Shown here piece by piece: positions 40,690-47,621 of a stretch of DNA of 64,000 nt; the stretch's first letter is position 1, and the number at the start of each line of letters is the position of its first letter. A program made the translations under genes and the position numbers. Below the pieces are notes generated by a model. That model saw only the letters and a list, made by a program, of their open reading frames with translations. It ran no database searches and was not told the origin of the DNA. The stretch comes from Tepidimonas aquatica (GTDB taxonomy: Bacteria; Pseudomonadota; Gammaproteobacteria; Burkholderiales; Burkholderiaceae_C), in contig NZ_VJNA01000001.1 in the NCBI RefSeq assembly GCF_007556585.1, positions 62,001-126,000 on the forward strand, given 5' to 3'.

Positions 40690-40989
40690 ATGCAAACGAT
40701 GAACCCCGTTGCCGCATCGCCTGCCGTGCGCCGCCCCTGGTACCGCGAGCCCATGATGTGGCTCGTGGTCGGGGGGCCGCTGGTGGTGGTGGTGGCCTCG
40801 CTGATCACGGTGTGGATCGCGGTGCGCAACGCCGACACGGTGTTGCCGCGCGAGGCCGCGCCGGCGCGCGTGGCGCAACCGCTGGACGCGCTGTCGGCCC
40901 AAGAGCGGTTGCAGGTCGAAAAAGCGGTGCTGCCAGCCGGGCAGGCGCGCAACCACGTGGTGTCGCCCACGTTGCCGCGCGAGCGCTGA
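40690..40989 (+). CDS. FixH-family protein of the cbb3 locus
   Basis: A 99-residue protein with one membrane helix (MMWLVVGGPLVVVVASLITVWIAV) after a proline- and arginine-containing start, and a short periplasmic or polar tail. Its place directly after ccoG and the RRPWYREPMMWLVVGGP element match the short FixH/CcoH-like proteins of Burkholderiales, which take part in cbb3 oxidase assembly. GAGGG lies 10 bases before ATG 40690; the longer frame from 40651 has no such site. Family assignment rests mostly on context. Confidence 0.75.
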   Translation: MQTMNPVAASPAVRRPWYREPMMWLVVGGPLVVVVASLITVWIAVRNADTVLPREAAPARVAQPLDALSAQERLQVEKAVLPAGQARNHVVSPTLPRER

Positions 40990-41044
40990 CCGACGCTGGG
41001 GCGGGGTTCACAAGGTTTGCCCAACGATACCGAGGAGACCCCCG

Positions 41045-41365
41045 ATGGCCCGTGTCCAACGTGTGCTGTGGATCGCCTGGCCGGCGTTCTTGATGGCCGC
41101 CTTGATCGAGATGGTCGTGTTCGCCTTTGTCGATCCGAACGAGCTGCACTGGGCTGGCGAAACGCTGGGTTGGTCGCGGCAGGCGGTTTACACGCTGGCG
41201 TTCTTTGTCTTTTGGGCGTTGACGATGGCCTCCAGCGCCCTGACCATGCTGCTGTCGATGTCGTCGTGGGAGATCAACCGCTGCCCCGTGCCGCCCGATC
41301 AGCGGCCCGCGGACTGCGTCAAACAGCCCGGCTCGGGGGCGCAGGGTTGTCAGGGCTGCGGTTGA
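41045..41365 (+). CDS. Small membrane protein of the cbb3 locus, Cys-rich tail
   Basis: A 106-residue protein with two membrane helices (about residues 8-30 and 46-70) and a polar tail that has four cysteines: NRCPVPP, DCVK and a terminal GCQGCG. GAGGAG stands before ATG 41045. It follows the FixH-like gene by 55 bases on the same strand and is the last gene of the cbb3 cluster before the foreign segment. Its helices suggest contact with the oxidase or its assembly factors; the CQGC end could bind metal. No named family is known to me. Confidence 0.75.
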   Translation: MARVQRVLWIAWPAFLMAALIEMVVFAFVDPNELHWAGETLGWSRQAVYTLAFFVFWALTMASSALTMLLSMSSWEINRCPVPPDQRPADCVKQPGSGAQGCQGCG

Positions 41366-41416
41366 ACGCGGGCGGCTGAGCAGCGCACGGCGCTCGTCGT
41401 CGCCACTCCCCCTCCT

Positions 41417-41540
41417 TTTGTTGCATCGCAATATCGAATGATGATGCGATGAACGTTTGTTATCGTATGAAGGAGATACTAGAGGAAGTTCAACCCGGGG
41501 TCAAGAGGGTCTGGTCGAAGGAGATTTGTTGCATAGCAAC
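41417..41540. promoter_or_regulatory. Orphan sigma-70 promoter flanked by two TTGCNATGCAA operators
   Basis: On the minus strand TTGACC (41504-41499) and TAGTAT (41481-41476) are exactly 17 bases apart. Two near-identical dyads flank it: TTGCATAGCAA (41529-41539) upstream and TTGCATCGCAA (41421-41431) downstream; the 15-base context TTTGTTGCATnGCAA matches at 14 of 15 positions. Beyond the second dyad is AAAGGAGG and then a GTG that opens a frame of only 17 codons. It looks like the control region of a gene whose coding part was cut off at the left edge of the foreign segment. Confidence 0.5.
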
Positions 41541-41545
41541 GAGGC

Positions 41546-41968
41546 TCACACCTTGCCGGCCGCCTGCAAGGCGGCATATTCTTCATCAGTAAAAAGCCGA
41601 GAACGCACGAGGAAGCGCACTCCTTCGCCATTTTCCAGGGAGAACATGCCGCCCCGGCCGGGCACGACGTCGATGATGAGCTGCGTGTGTTTCCAGTACT
41701 CGAACTGCGGCTTGCTGATGTAGAACGGCGCCCCGCCGATCTCGCCGAGCAGCACATCGTTGTCTCCGACGAGGAACTCCCCCTGCGGATAGCACATGGG
41801 GGAAGAGCCGTCGCAGCAGCCACCGGATTGATGAAACATCACGGGTCCGTACTTCTCCTGGAGCCTTTTGATGAGCTCGAGCGCGGCCGGCGTGGCGATC
41901 ACTTGGGGCGGTGCTTGCATCGGAGGGCGTTCCTCGGATGCAGTTTGTGTGGACATTTCTGCAGCCAT
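41546..41968 (-). CDS. DUF779 protein linked to aldehyde dehydrogenase
   Basis: A 140-residue soluble protein. After a variable first 22 residues comes the DUF779 core: MFHQSGGCCDGSSPMCYP with Cys51, Cys52 and Cys59, GEFLVGDNDVLLGEIGGAPFY, then IIDVVPGRGGMFSLENGEGVRFLVRSR. The GGCCDGSSPMC block suggests metal or redox chemistry, but no activity is known for the family. DUF779 genes regularly accompany NAD-dependent acetaldehyde-type dehydrogenases, as here: it follows the dehydrogenase by 90 bases on the same strand. GGGAGG precedes ATG 41968. Likely co-transcribed from the sigma-54 promoter at 43660. Confidence 0.9.
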   Translation of the reverse strand: MAAEMSTQTASEERPPMQAPPQVIATPAALELIKRLQEKYGPVMFHQSGGCCDGSSPMCYPQGEFLVGDNDVLLGEIGGAPFYISKPQFEYWKHTQLIIDVVPGRGGMFSLENGEGVRFLVRSRLFTDEEYAALQAAGKV

Positions 41969-41989
41969 CGTATCCTCCCAGACAAAAGC

Positions 41990-42048
41990 GCCAGGGGATG
42001 CCCCTGGCACCCAGCACAATCGAATGGAAGGGAGGGAATTTCCCTCCC
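41990..42048. other. Two tandem hairpins between aldehyde dehydrogenase and DUF779 genes
   Basis: GCCAGGGG (41990-41997) pairs with CCCCTGGC (42001-42008) over a 3-base loop, and GGGAGGGA (42030-42037) pairs with TCCCTCCC (42041-42048) over a 3-base loop. On the minus-strand transcript the second hairpin to be made is followed by GCTTTTG, which resembles a weak terminator. They could lower expression of DUF779 relative to the dehydrogenase or protect the mRNA end. Confidence 0.6.
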
Positions 42049-42058
42049 CCTATCCCTA

Positions 42059-43579
42059 TTAGAAGAAACCGAGTTTCTTCGGCGAGTAGCTCACCAGTAG
42101 GTTCTTCGTCTGCTGATAATGCTCCAGCATCATCTTGTGGTTCTCACGGCCGATGCCGGACTGCTTGTAACCGCCGAAGGCGGCGTGCGCCGGATAGAGG
42201 TGGTAGCAGTTGGTCCACACCCGACCGGCTTGGATGCCGCGGCCCATGCGATAGGCCCGGCTGCCGTCGCGCGTCCACACGCCCGCGCCAAGGCCGTAGA
42301 GCGTGTCGTTGGCGATCGAGAGCGCTTCGGCTTCGTCCTTGAAGGTGGTCACGGCCAGCACGGGGCCGAAGATCTCCTCCTGGAAGATGCGCATCTTGTT
42401 GTGCCCTTTGAAGATCGTGGGCTTGACGTAGTAGCCGCCGGCGAGTTCCCCGGGCAATTTGGCCTGTTCGCCACCGATGAGGCACTGCGCCCCCTCTTGC
42501 CTGCCGATGTCGAGGTAGGAGAGGATTTTCTCCAGCTGTTCGGAGGAAGCCTGCGCCCCGATCATCGTCGTCGGATCGAGCGGGTTGCCCTGCTTGATCG
42601 CCTTGACGCGTTCCAGGGCGCGCGACATGAATTTGTCGTAGATCGACTCCTGGATGAGGGCGCGCGAAGGACAGGTGCACACTTCGCCTTGGTTGAGGGC
42701 GAAGAGCACCATGCCTTCGATTGCCTTGTCAAAGAAGTCGTCGTCGGCCGCGGCCACGTCCTCGAAGAAGACGTTGGGCGATTTGCCGCCGAGCTCCAGC
42801 GTGACCGGGATGAGATTCTGGCTGGCATACTGCATGATGAGCCGGCCGGTGGTGGTCTCGCCGGTGAAGGCGATCTTGGCGATGCGCGGGCTGGTGGCCA
42901 GGGGCTTGCCCGCCTCGAGACCAAAGCCGTTGACGACGTTGACCACGCCCGGCGGAATGATGTCGGCGATGAGCTCCATGAGCACCATGATGCTCACGGG
43001 CGTCTGCTCGGCGGGCTTGAGCACCACGCAGTTGCCAGCCGCCAGCGCCGGGGCGAGTTTCCAGGCCGCCATCAGGATGGGGAAGTTCCAGGGAATGATC
43101 TGACCGACCACGCCCAGCGGCTCGTGGAAGTGGTAGGCGACGGTATTTTCGTCGATCTCGGAGAGCGTCCCTTCTTGGGCGCGGATGCAGCCGGCGAAGT
43201 AGCGGAAGTGATCGACGGTGAGCGGAATGTCGGCCGCAAGGGTTTCGCGGATCGGCTTGCCGTTGTCCACCGTGTCGGCGTAGGCGAGTTTTTCCAGGTT
43301 CTGCTCGAGCCGATCGGCAATCGCGAGCAACACCTGGGCGCGTTGCGCCGGCGGGGTCTTGCCCCATTTTTCCTTGGCGGCATGCGCGGCATCGAGCGCG
43401 AGCTCGATGTCTTCGGCCGTGGAGCGCGCCGCTTGGCAGAACACCTTGCCAGTGATGGGCGTGATGTTGTCGAAGTACTGCCCCTTGACGGGCGGCACCC
43501 ATTTGCCGCCGATGAAGTTGTCGTACTTGGCCTTGAACTGGACCGGGGCGGACGGATCGCCAGGGAACGGATAAGTCAT
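42059..43579 (-). CDS. NAD-dependent aldehyde dehydrogenase (acetaldehyde type)
   Basis: A 506-residue aldehyde dehydrogenase of the ExaC/AcoD/AldB group. Motifs: PWNFP with Asn165, LELGGKSPN with Glu262, and [11 protein letters not shown] with nucleophile Cys301. [25 protein letters not shown] near the C-terminus is typical of the group. AGGAG precedes ATG 43579; the longer frame upstream crosses the promoter. Expected to oxidise acetaldehyde (or similar short aldehydes) to acetate, which the acs product at 25521 could activate. It is expressed from a consensus sigma-54 promoter and diverges from the AcoR-like activator. It belongs to the segment 41.4-46.7 kb that interrupts the cbb3/FNR locus. 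Confidence 0.94.
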   Translation of the reverse strand: MTYPFPGDPSAPVQFKAKYDNFIGGKWVPPVKGQYFDNITPITGKVFCQAARSTAEDIELALDAAHAAKEKWGKTPPAQRAQVLLAIADRLEQNLEKLAYADTVDNGKPIRETLAADIPLTVDHFRYFAGCIRAQEGTLSEIDENTVAYHFHEPLGVVGQIIPWNFPILMAAWKLAPALAAGNCVVLKPAEQTPVSIMVLMELIADIIPPGVVNVVNGFGLEAGKPLATSPRIAKIAFTGETTTGRLIMQYASQNLIPVTLELGGKSPNVFFEDVAAADDDFFDKAIEGMVLFALNQGEVCTCPSRALIQESIYDKFMSRALERVKAIKQGNPLDPTTMIGAQASSEQLEKILSYLDIGRQEGAQCLIGGEQAKLPGELAGGYYVKPTIFKGHNKMRIFQEEIFGPVLAVTTFKDEAEALSIANDTLYGLGAGVWTRDGSRAYRMGRGIQAGRVWTNCYHLYPAHAAFGGYKQSGIGRENHKMMLEHYQQTKNLLVSYSPKKLGFF

Positions 43580-43659
43580 GTGCTGCTCTCCTCTTCTGAT
43601 GGTAGGAAACCGATGGAAAACTCCATGCGCCCTTGCCAAGGCGCAGGCAAGACGAGATT

Positions 43660-43674
43660 GCAAGCATCGTGCCA
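43660..43674 (-). promoter_or_regulatory. Sigma-54 (-24/-12) promoter of the aldehyde dehydrogenase gene
   Basis: On the minus strand the sequence is TGGCACG-ATGC-TTGC, an exact match to the -24/-12 consensus TGGCACG-N4-TTGC. The predicted transcription start is near 43648, leaving a leader of about 70 bases before ATG 43579. An activator gene of the sigma-54 type lies on the other side of the gap. Confidence 0.92.
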
Positions 43675-43726
43675 ATCCTGAAACGAACCTCTTTATCCAT
43701 TGATCCAAGGATTTTTTTGCTATGCT

Positions 43727-43775
43727 GTCTCAGCGAGACGTCGCAAAATGAGACATCGACCGTCTCATCGTCTCA
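43727..43775. promoter_or_regulatory. Enhancer cluster (UAS) for the AcoR-like activator
   Basis: Five half-sites lie within 49 bases: GTCTCA (43727-43732) facing GAGAC (43735-43739), TGAGAC (43749-43754) facing GTCTCA (43762-43767), and a further GTCTCA (43770-43775). The middle pair extends to the perfect dyad ATGAGAC-N7-GTCTCAT (43748-43768). The centres are about 85-110 bases upstream of the predicted sigma-54 start, the usual distance for an enhancer, and 60-110 bases before the activator gene, allowing autoregulation. Confidence 0.8.
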
Positions 43776-43833
43776 GATTCGACGAATCAACAAGAAAAAC
43801 AGTCATACAAGCATGGAAAAGGAGGGACGAAGG

Positions 43834-45753
43834 ATGACCATGCTGACTCCATCGCTGGAATCGGTCGCACTCGCCCGTCAGACGTTCATCGAACGGGGAG
43901 AGCTCACCGCGCTGCACCTGGCACCCGAGATCGTGCGCTCGTGGCAGCGCTGCCGTGCAAAAGGCCTTTCATGCGATCGACATCCTGATGTCAAGGAGAG
44001 TCTGGTCGATACGCCTCGACTCACCACCGCCCGCGAACGATTGGAAGAATGGCTGCGCTACGCCCGCCCGGTATTCGAGAGCGTCTTCTGGGATCTCGGC
44101 GCTGGACGCAGCATCCTCGTACTGGCCGACCCAGAGGGCGTCATCGTCGAGACGAGCGGCGATCCGCGCTTCCTCGAACGCGCGCAACGGGTCCACCTGG
44201 CCCGCGGTGCGATCTGGCACGAAGGCGTGCGCGGCACCAACGCCGTGGGTACGGCGATCGCCGAAGGGGCGCCGGTCGAGGTGCTGGGGCCGGAGCATTA
44301 TCTGAGCTGCAACGAATTTCTCGCCTGCACCGCCGCCCCCATCTTCGACGGCACTGGCCGCTTGGTGGCGGTGCTCGACGTCTCCTGCGATTGGCACGAC
44401 CACCATCCGCACACCCGCGCCTTGGTCAATACCGCGGTTCGCCTCATCGAGAATCACGCCATCGCCGCCCGCCACCGCGGCCTGCGCATCCATTTGCATC
44501 GCGATGCGCACGCCCTGGGCAGCTTCGTCGATGACGCCATCGTCTGCGTGGACGACGACGGTCGCGTGGTGGCAGCCAATTCCGCTGCCCGCCGCCTTTT
44601 TTCTCTACGGCACGAGGAGCTTGGTGCGGTGCCACTGGAACGGCTCTTCCGCCGCGCCGCCCCCGTGCCGCGCGGCGACGAACCGGTGCTGCTGTACGAT
44701 CCGCAGGGCAATCCCCTCTATGCGCGCTTCGAAGGACGCCGCGCGCGCGTCGTGATCCGCCGCGCCGATCCTGCACCGGCCAACGATGCCTTGGCCGAGC
44801 TCGACACCGGCGACGAGGCGCTGCGCCGGGTCATCGCCCAGGCCCGTCGGGTGCTCGACAAGGACATCCCCATCCTGCTGCGCGGCGAGAGCGGCGTGGG
44901 GAAGGAACTCTTCGCCCAAGCCCTCCATCGCAGCTCGCCGCGGCGCGACAAACCGTTCGTGGCAGTCAATTGCGCCGCGTTACCGGAAGCGCTCATCGAG
45001 GCCGAGCTCTTCGGCTATGCCCCCGGCGCCTATACCGGCGCGCGCCGCGAGGGGAGCCTCGGGCGCATCCGCGAGGCGCACGGCGGCACGCTCTTTCTCG
45101 ACGAGATCGGCGACATGCCGCTCGCGCTGCAGGGGCGACTGCTGCGGGTGCTGGAGACGAAGGAGGTCGTGCCTCTGGGCGGAAAACCGGTGCGCGTCGA
45201 GTTTGCGCTCATCGCGGCCACACACCGCGACCTGCCAGCAGAAGTCGAGGCGGGGCGATTCCGTGCCGATCTCTACTATCGGCTGGCGGGTCTGACGCTC
45301 ACCTTGCCGCCGCTGCGCGAGCGCAGCGATCTACCCGTGCTGGTGGAGCGCATCCTGCGCGCCTGCGCGCCGGACCGGGACCTGAGGCTCGCGCCCGAGG
45401 TGGCCGCCGCGTTCGCGGCCTATTCCTGGCCGGGCAACGTGCGGGAACTGGCGCAGGCACTGCGCGTGGCCGCGGCCTTGGTGGATGAGGAAGAAATGGC
45501 GATCGGCTGGGAAGCGCTGCCCGAAGGGCTCGCGGCGGCGCTGAAACGATCGCCCGGAACGACGCCGCTCACTTCCCCCGCAGGGGAAGAAGCGTTCGAA
45601 CTGGCAACCCTGTCACGCGCCGCGATCGAGCGGGCGCTCGTCGCAAGCCGCGGCAACCGCACGGCGGCGGCGAGGCGCCTGGGCATCAGCCGCGCCACGC
45701 TCTACCGCAAATTGCGCGAGATGGGCAGCCCCCCCGCGCAAGCGGCGGGTTGA
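43834..45753 (+). CDS. AcoR-family sigma-54-dependent transcriptional activator
   Basis: A 639-residue regulator with three parts. The N-terminal GAF-like sensor domain (about 60-210) has the AcoR hallmarks RGAIWHEGVRGTNAVGTA and HYLSCNEFLACTAAPIFD; a PAS-like segment covers about 232-300. The AAA+ domain has Walker A GESGVGKE at 351-358, the sigma-54 contact loop GAYTGA at 398-403 (Tyr instead of the usual Phe, common in AcoR) and Walker B LFLDE near 420-424. A Fis-type helix-turn-helix (NRTAAARRLGISRATLYRKL) ends the protein. GGAGGGA precedes ATG 43834. It likely activates the divergent aldehyde dehydrogenase-DUF779 operon in response to a small carbonyl or alcohol. The inducer is not known. 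Confidence 0.93.
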   Translation: MTMLTPSLESVALARQTFIERGELTALHLAPEIVRSWQRCRAKGLSCDRHPDVKESLVDTPRLTTARERLEEWLRYARPVFESVFWDLGAGRSILVLADPEGVIVETSGDPRFLERAQRVHLARGAIWHEGVRGTNAVGTAIAEGAPVEVLGPEHYLSCNEFLACTAAPIFDGTGRLVAVLDVSCDWHDHHPHTRALVNTAVRLIENHAIAARHRGLRIHLHRDAHALGSFVDDAIVCVDDDGRVVAANSAARRLFSLRHEELGAVPLERLFRRAAPVPRGDEPVLLYDPQGNPLYARFEGRRARVVIRRADPAPANDALAELDTGDEALRRVIAQARRVLDKDIPILLRGESGVGKELFAQALHRSSPRRDKPFVAVNCAALPEALIEAELFGYAPGAYTGARREGSLGRIREAHGGTLFLDEIGDMPLALQGRLLRVLETKEVVPLGGKPVRVEFALIAATHRDLPAEVEAGRFRADLYYRLAGLTLTLPPLRERSDLPVLVERILRACAPDRDLRLAPEVAAAFAAYSWPGNVRELAQALRVAAALVDEEEMAIGWEALPEGLAAALKRSPGTTPLTSPAGEEAFELATLSRAAIERALVASRGNRTAAARRLGISRATLYRKLREMGSPPAQAAG

Positions 45754-45757
45754 CCGT

Positions 45758-46606
45758 TCAGGCCCGCACGCCCAGGCGTTCGAGCAGGCCCTCGAGCGTG
45801 TCGTCGTCGGCGAAGGAGATCTCGAGCGTGCCGCGCCCGTCGCGGCGGCGCTTGATGAGGACTGGCGCGCCGAAGTGTTCGGAAAGCGCCTCTTCCAGCC
45901 GCCGCCAGTCGGGGTCTTTCACCGCTTCGGGTTTGGGCGCGGGCGGAGCAAGCAGCGCCTGCACGGCGCGCTCGGTCTGGCGCACCGACCAGCCCTGCAC
46001 CGCAGCGCGGCGGGCGAGTTCCACCTGTTGCGGCACGGCAAGCGCGAGCAGTGCCCGGGCGTGGCCCATTTCGAGCGCCCCCTCCATCAGCAGCTCGCGC
46101 ACCGGCTCGGCCAGTTGCAGCAGGCGAAGCAGGTTGGTGACCGCCGAGCGGCTGCGCCCGACGGCCTCGGCCGCCTGCTGGTGGGTCATGCCGAATTCGT
46201 CGATGAGCCGCTGCAGCCCTTGAGCTTCTTCGAAGGGGTTGAGGTCTTCACGCTGGAGGTTCTCGATGAGGGACATCGCCAGCGCCGCCTCGTCCGGAAT
46301 CTCGCGCACGAGACAGGGTACTTCCAGCAGACCCGCCATGCGGGCGGCACGCCAGCGCCGCTCGCCGGCGATGAGCTCGTAGCGCTCGCCCACGGGGCGC
46401 ACCAGCAGCGGCTGCATCACGCCCTGGGCGCGGATCGAGGCAGCGAGCTCTTGCAGCGCCTGAGGGTCCATGCGCGTGCGCGGCTGGTAGCGGCCGGGGT
46501 CGATGCAGTCGATGTCGACGCTGCGCAGCGCCTCTTCCACCGCCGTCGGCGCGCCCAGCAGTGCGTCCAGCCCGCGCCCCAGCCCCTTGCGCTTGCCCGC
46601 CGCCAT
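45758..46606 (-). CDS. parB: Chromosome-partitioning protein ParB
   Basis: A 282-residue ParB/Spo0J protein. It starts [14 protein letters not shown], the ParA-stimulating peptide, and has the CTP-binding patches [10 protein letters not shown] and [13 protein letters not shown] with [14 protein letters not shown], then the helix-turn-helix ([24 protein letters not shown]) and a C-terminal dimer domain. It is complete, but the parA gene that should precede it is reduced to about 30 codons (46606-46698). The parA stop and the parB ATG overlap as TGATG. No parS site (TGTTTCACGTGAAACA) is visible in the window. It converges on the activator gene with 4 bases between. It is probably an imported copy beside the host's own parAB, which should lie elsewhere. 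Confidence 0.92.
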   Translation of the reverse strand: MAAGKRKGLGRGLDALLGAPTAVEEALRSVDIDCIDPGRYQPRTRMDPQALQELAASIRAQGVMQPLLVRPVGERYELIAGERRWRAARMAGLLEVPCLVREIPDEAALAMSLIENLQREDLNPFEEAQGLQRLIDEFGMTHQQAAEAVGRSRSAVTNLLRLLQLAEPVRELLMEGALEMGHARALLALAVPQQVELARRAAVQGWSVRQTERAVQALLAPPAPKPEAVKDPDWRRLEEALSEHFGAPVLIKRRRDGRGTLEISFADDDTLEGLLERLGVRA

Positions 46607-46698
46607 CAGTGCGCCTCCGCGAGCGGGGCGGCCACGCCCAGGCGCCGCTCCAGCTCGGCGGCGAACTCGAGGTAGGCGAGGGCGCCCCGAGAGCGGGG
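46606..46698 (-). pseudogene. parA 3' remnant (about 30 codons)
   Basis: Read on the minus strand, the frame just before parB is PRSRGALAYLEFAAELERRL followed by GVAAPLAEAH and a TGA at 46608-46606. SRGAxAYLxxAxEL is the conserved C-terminal end of ParA/Soj proteins. Upstream of 46698 the similarity stops, and by 46733 the end of fnr is reached, so more than 200 codons are missing. The breakpoint therefore lies between 46699 and 46733. This is the right edge of the foreign segment. Confidence 0.78.
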
Positions 46699-46733
46699 AG
46701 GGGCGACGGCGTGCTGGGCCGGCCGCGCGGCGC

Positions 46734-47453
46734 CTACAGCGGCTCGCCCTGGTTGACGATGGCCTGCAAGGCCTGCGGCTCTAGGATGCGCACGTAGCGC
46801 TGGCGCACCTCGATGATGCCTTCGTCCTGAAAGCGCGAAAACGTGCGGCTGACCGTCTCCAGCTTCATGCCGAGGTAGCTGCCGATCTCCTCGCGCGTCA
46901 TGCGCAGCACCAGCTCGGAGCGCGAAAAGCCCCGCGCGTGCAGCCGCTGCACCAGGTTGAGCAAAAACGCCGCCAGCCGCTCCTCGGCGCGCATGCTGCC
47001 CAGCAGCAACATCACGCCTTGGTCACGCACGATCTCGCGGCTCATGATGCGGTGCACGTGGTGCTGCAGCGTGCTGAATTCGCGCGACAACGCTTCCAGC
47101 TTGTCAAACGGCAGCACGCACACTTCGGCGTCTTCCAGCGCCACCGCCGAGCACGAGTGCTTGTCCTGCACGATGCCGTCCAGCCCCAGGATTTCACCGG
47201 CCATCTGAAAGCCCGTGACCTGGTCGCGTCCGTCGGCCGTGTTGATGACGGTTTTGAAAAACCCTGAGCGCACCGCGTACAACGACGTGAACGCGTCCCC
47301 GGCGGCAAACAGCGTCGCGCCTCGGCGCACGCGGCGCCGGGTGCTGATCAGGTCATCCAGCTGCGCCATCTCATCGGTCGACAGGCCCACGGGGATGCAC
47401 AGCTCGCGCAGGTTGCAGCTGGAACAGGCGACTTTGATCGAATGCAGGTCCAT
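46734..47453 (-). CDS. fnr: FNR-type oxygen-sensing transcriptional regulator
   Basis: A 239-residue CRP/FNR protein. The N-terminal cysteines Cys10, Cys13 and Cys19 (CSSCNLRELC, spacing C-x2-C-x5-C) and Cys101 (HSCSAV) are the four ligands of the oxygen-labile [4Fe-4S] cluster. The cNMP-like beta barrel is followed by the helix-turn-helix EEIGSYLGMKLETVSRTFSR, with the E-x2-SR residues that read TTGAC/TTGAT boxes. Start at ATG 47453 (MDLHSIKVACSSC). It diverges from hemN, and the FNR box between them suggests it also controls its own region. Its targets here should include ccoI, ccoN and hemN. Its 3' end abuts the foreign segment. Confidence 0.96.
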   Translation of the reverse strand: MDLHSIKVACSSCNLRELCIPVGLSTDEMAQLDDLISTRRRVRRGATLFAAGDAFTSLYAVRSGFFKTVINTADGRDQVTGFQMAGEILGLDGIVQDKHSCSAVALEDAEVCVLPFDKLEALSREFSTLQHHVHRIMSREIVRDQGVMLLLGSMRAEERLAAFLLNLVQRLHARGFSRSELVLRMTREEIGSYLGMKLETVSRTFSRFQDEGIIEVRQRYVRILEPQALQAIVNQGEPL

Positions 47454-47553
47454 GGGCGCAGCGGTGGCGAACGTTGGTGGGATGATAACCGTGATCGCTG
47501 CCTTGTGCCGCCGCAGCGCCACCGACCTTGGGCGCGGCGCCGTGGCAGGCTGT

Positions 47554-47567
47554 TTGACCCACGTCAA
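47554..47567. promoter_or_regulatory. FNR box between fnr and hemN
   Basis: TTGACCCACGTCAA is a perfect TTGAC-N4-GTCAA dyad, the third of this form in the window. Its centre is about 61 bases before the hemN GTG at 47622; a class II start would fall near 47602. It lies about 107 bases upstream of the fnr start on the other strand. Confidence 0.88.
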
Positions 47568-47621
47568 CAGGCCCCGTGGGGCGCTGCGGCACAGTTCATA
47601 CCCCAAGGAGTCGTACTTGTT

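Noticed and set aside
41417-41540. The 15-base direct repeat as the footprint of an insertion sequence
   Set aside because: Each copy is itself a dyad and they flank a promoter, which fits operators better. There are no terminal inverted repeats and no transposase in the window.
41457-41723. An 88-codon plus-strand frame across the DUF779 3' end
   Set aside because: It overlaps DUF779 in antisense, lacks homology, and its first part is the orphan promoter region.
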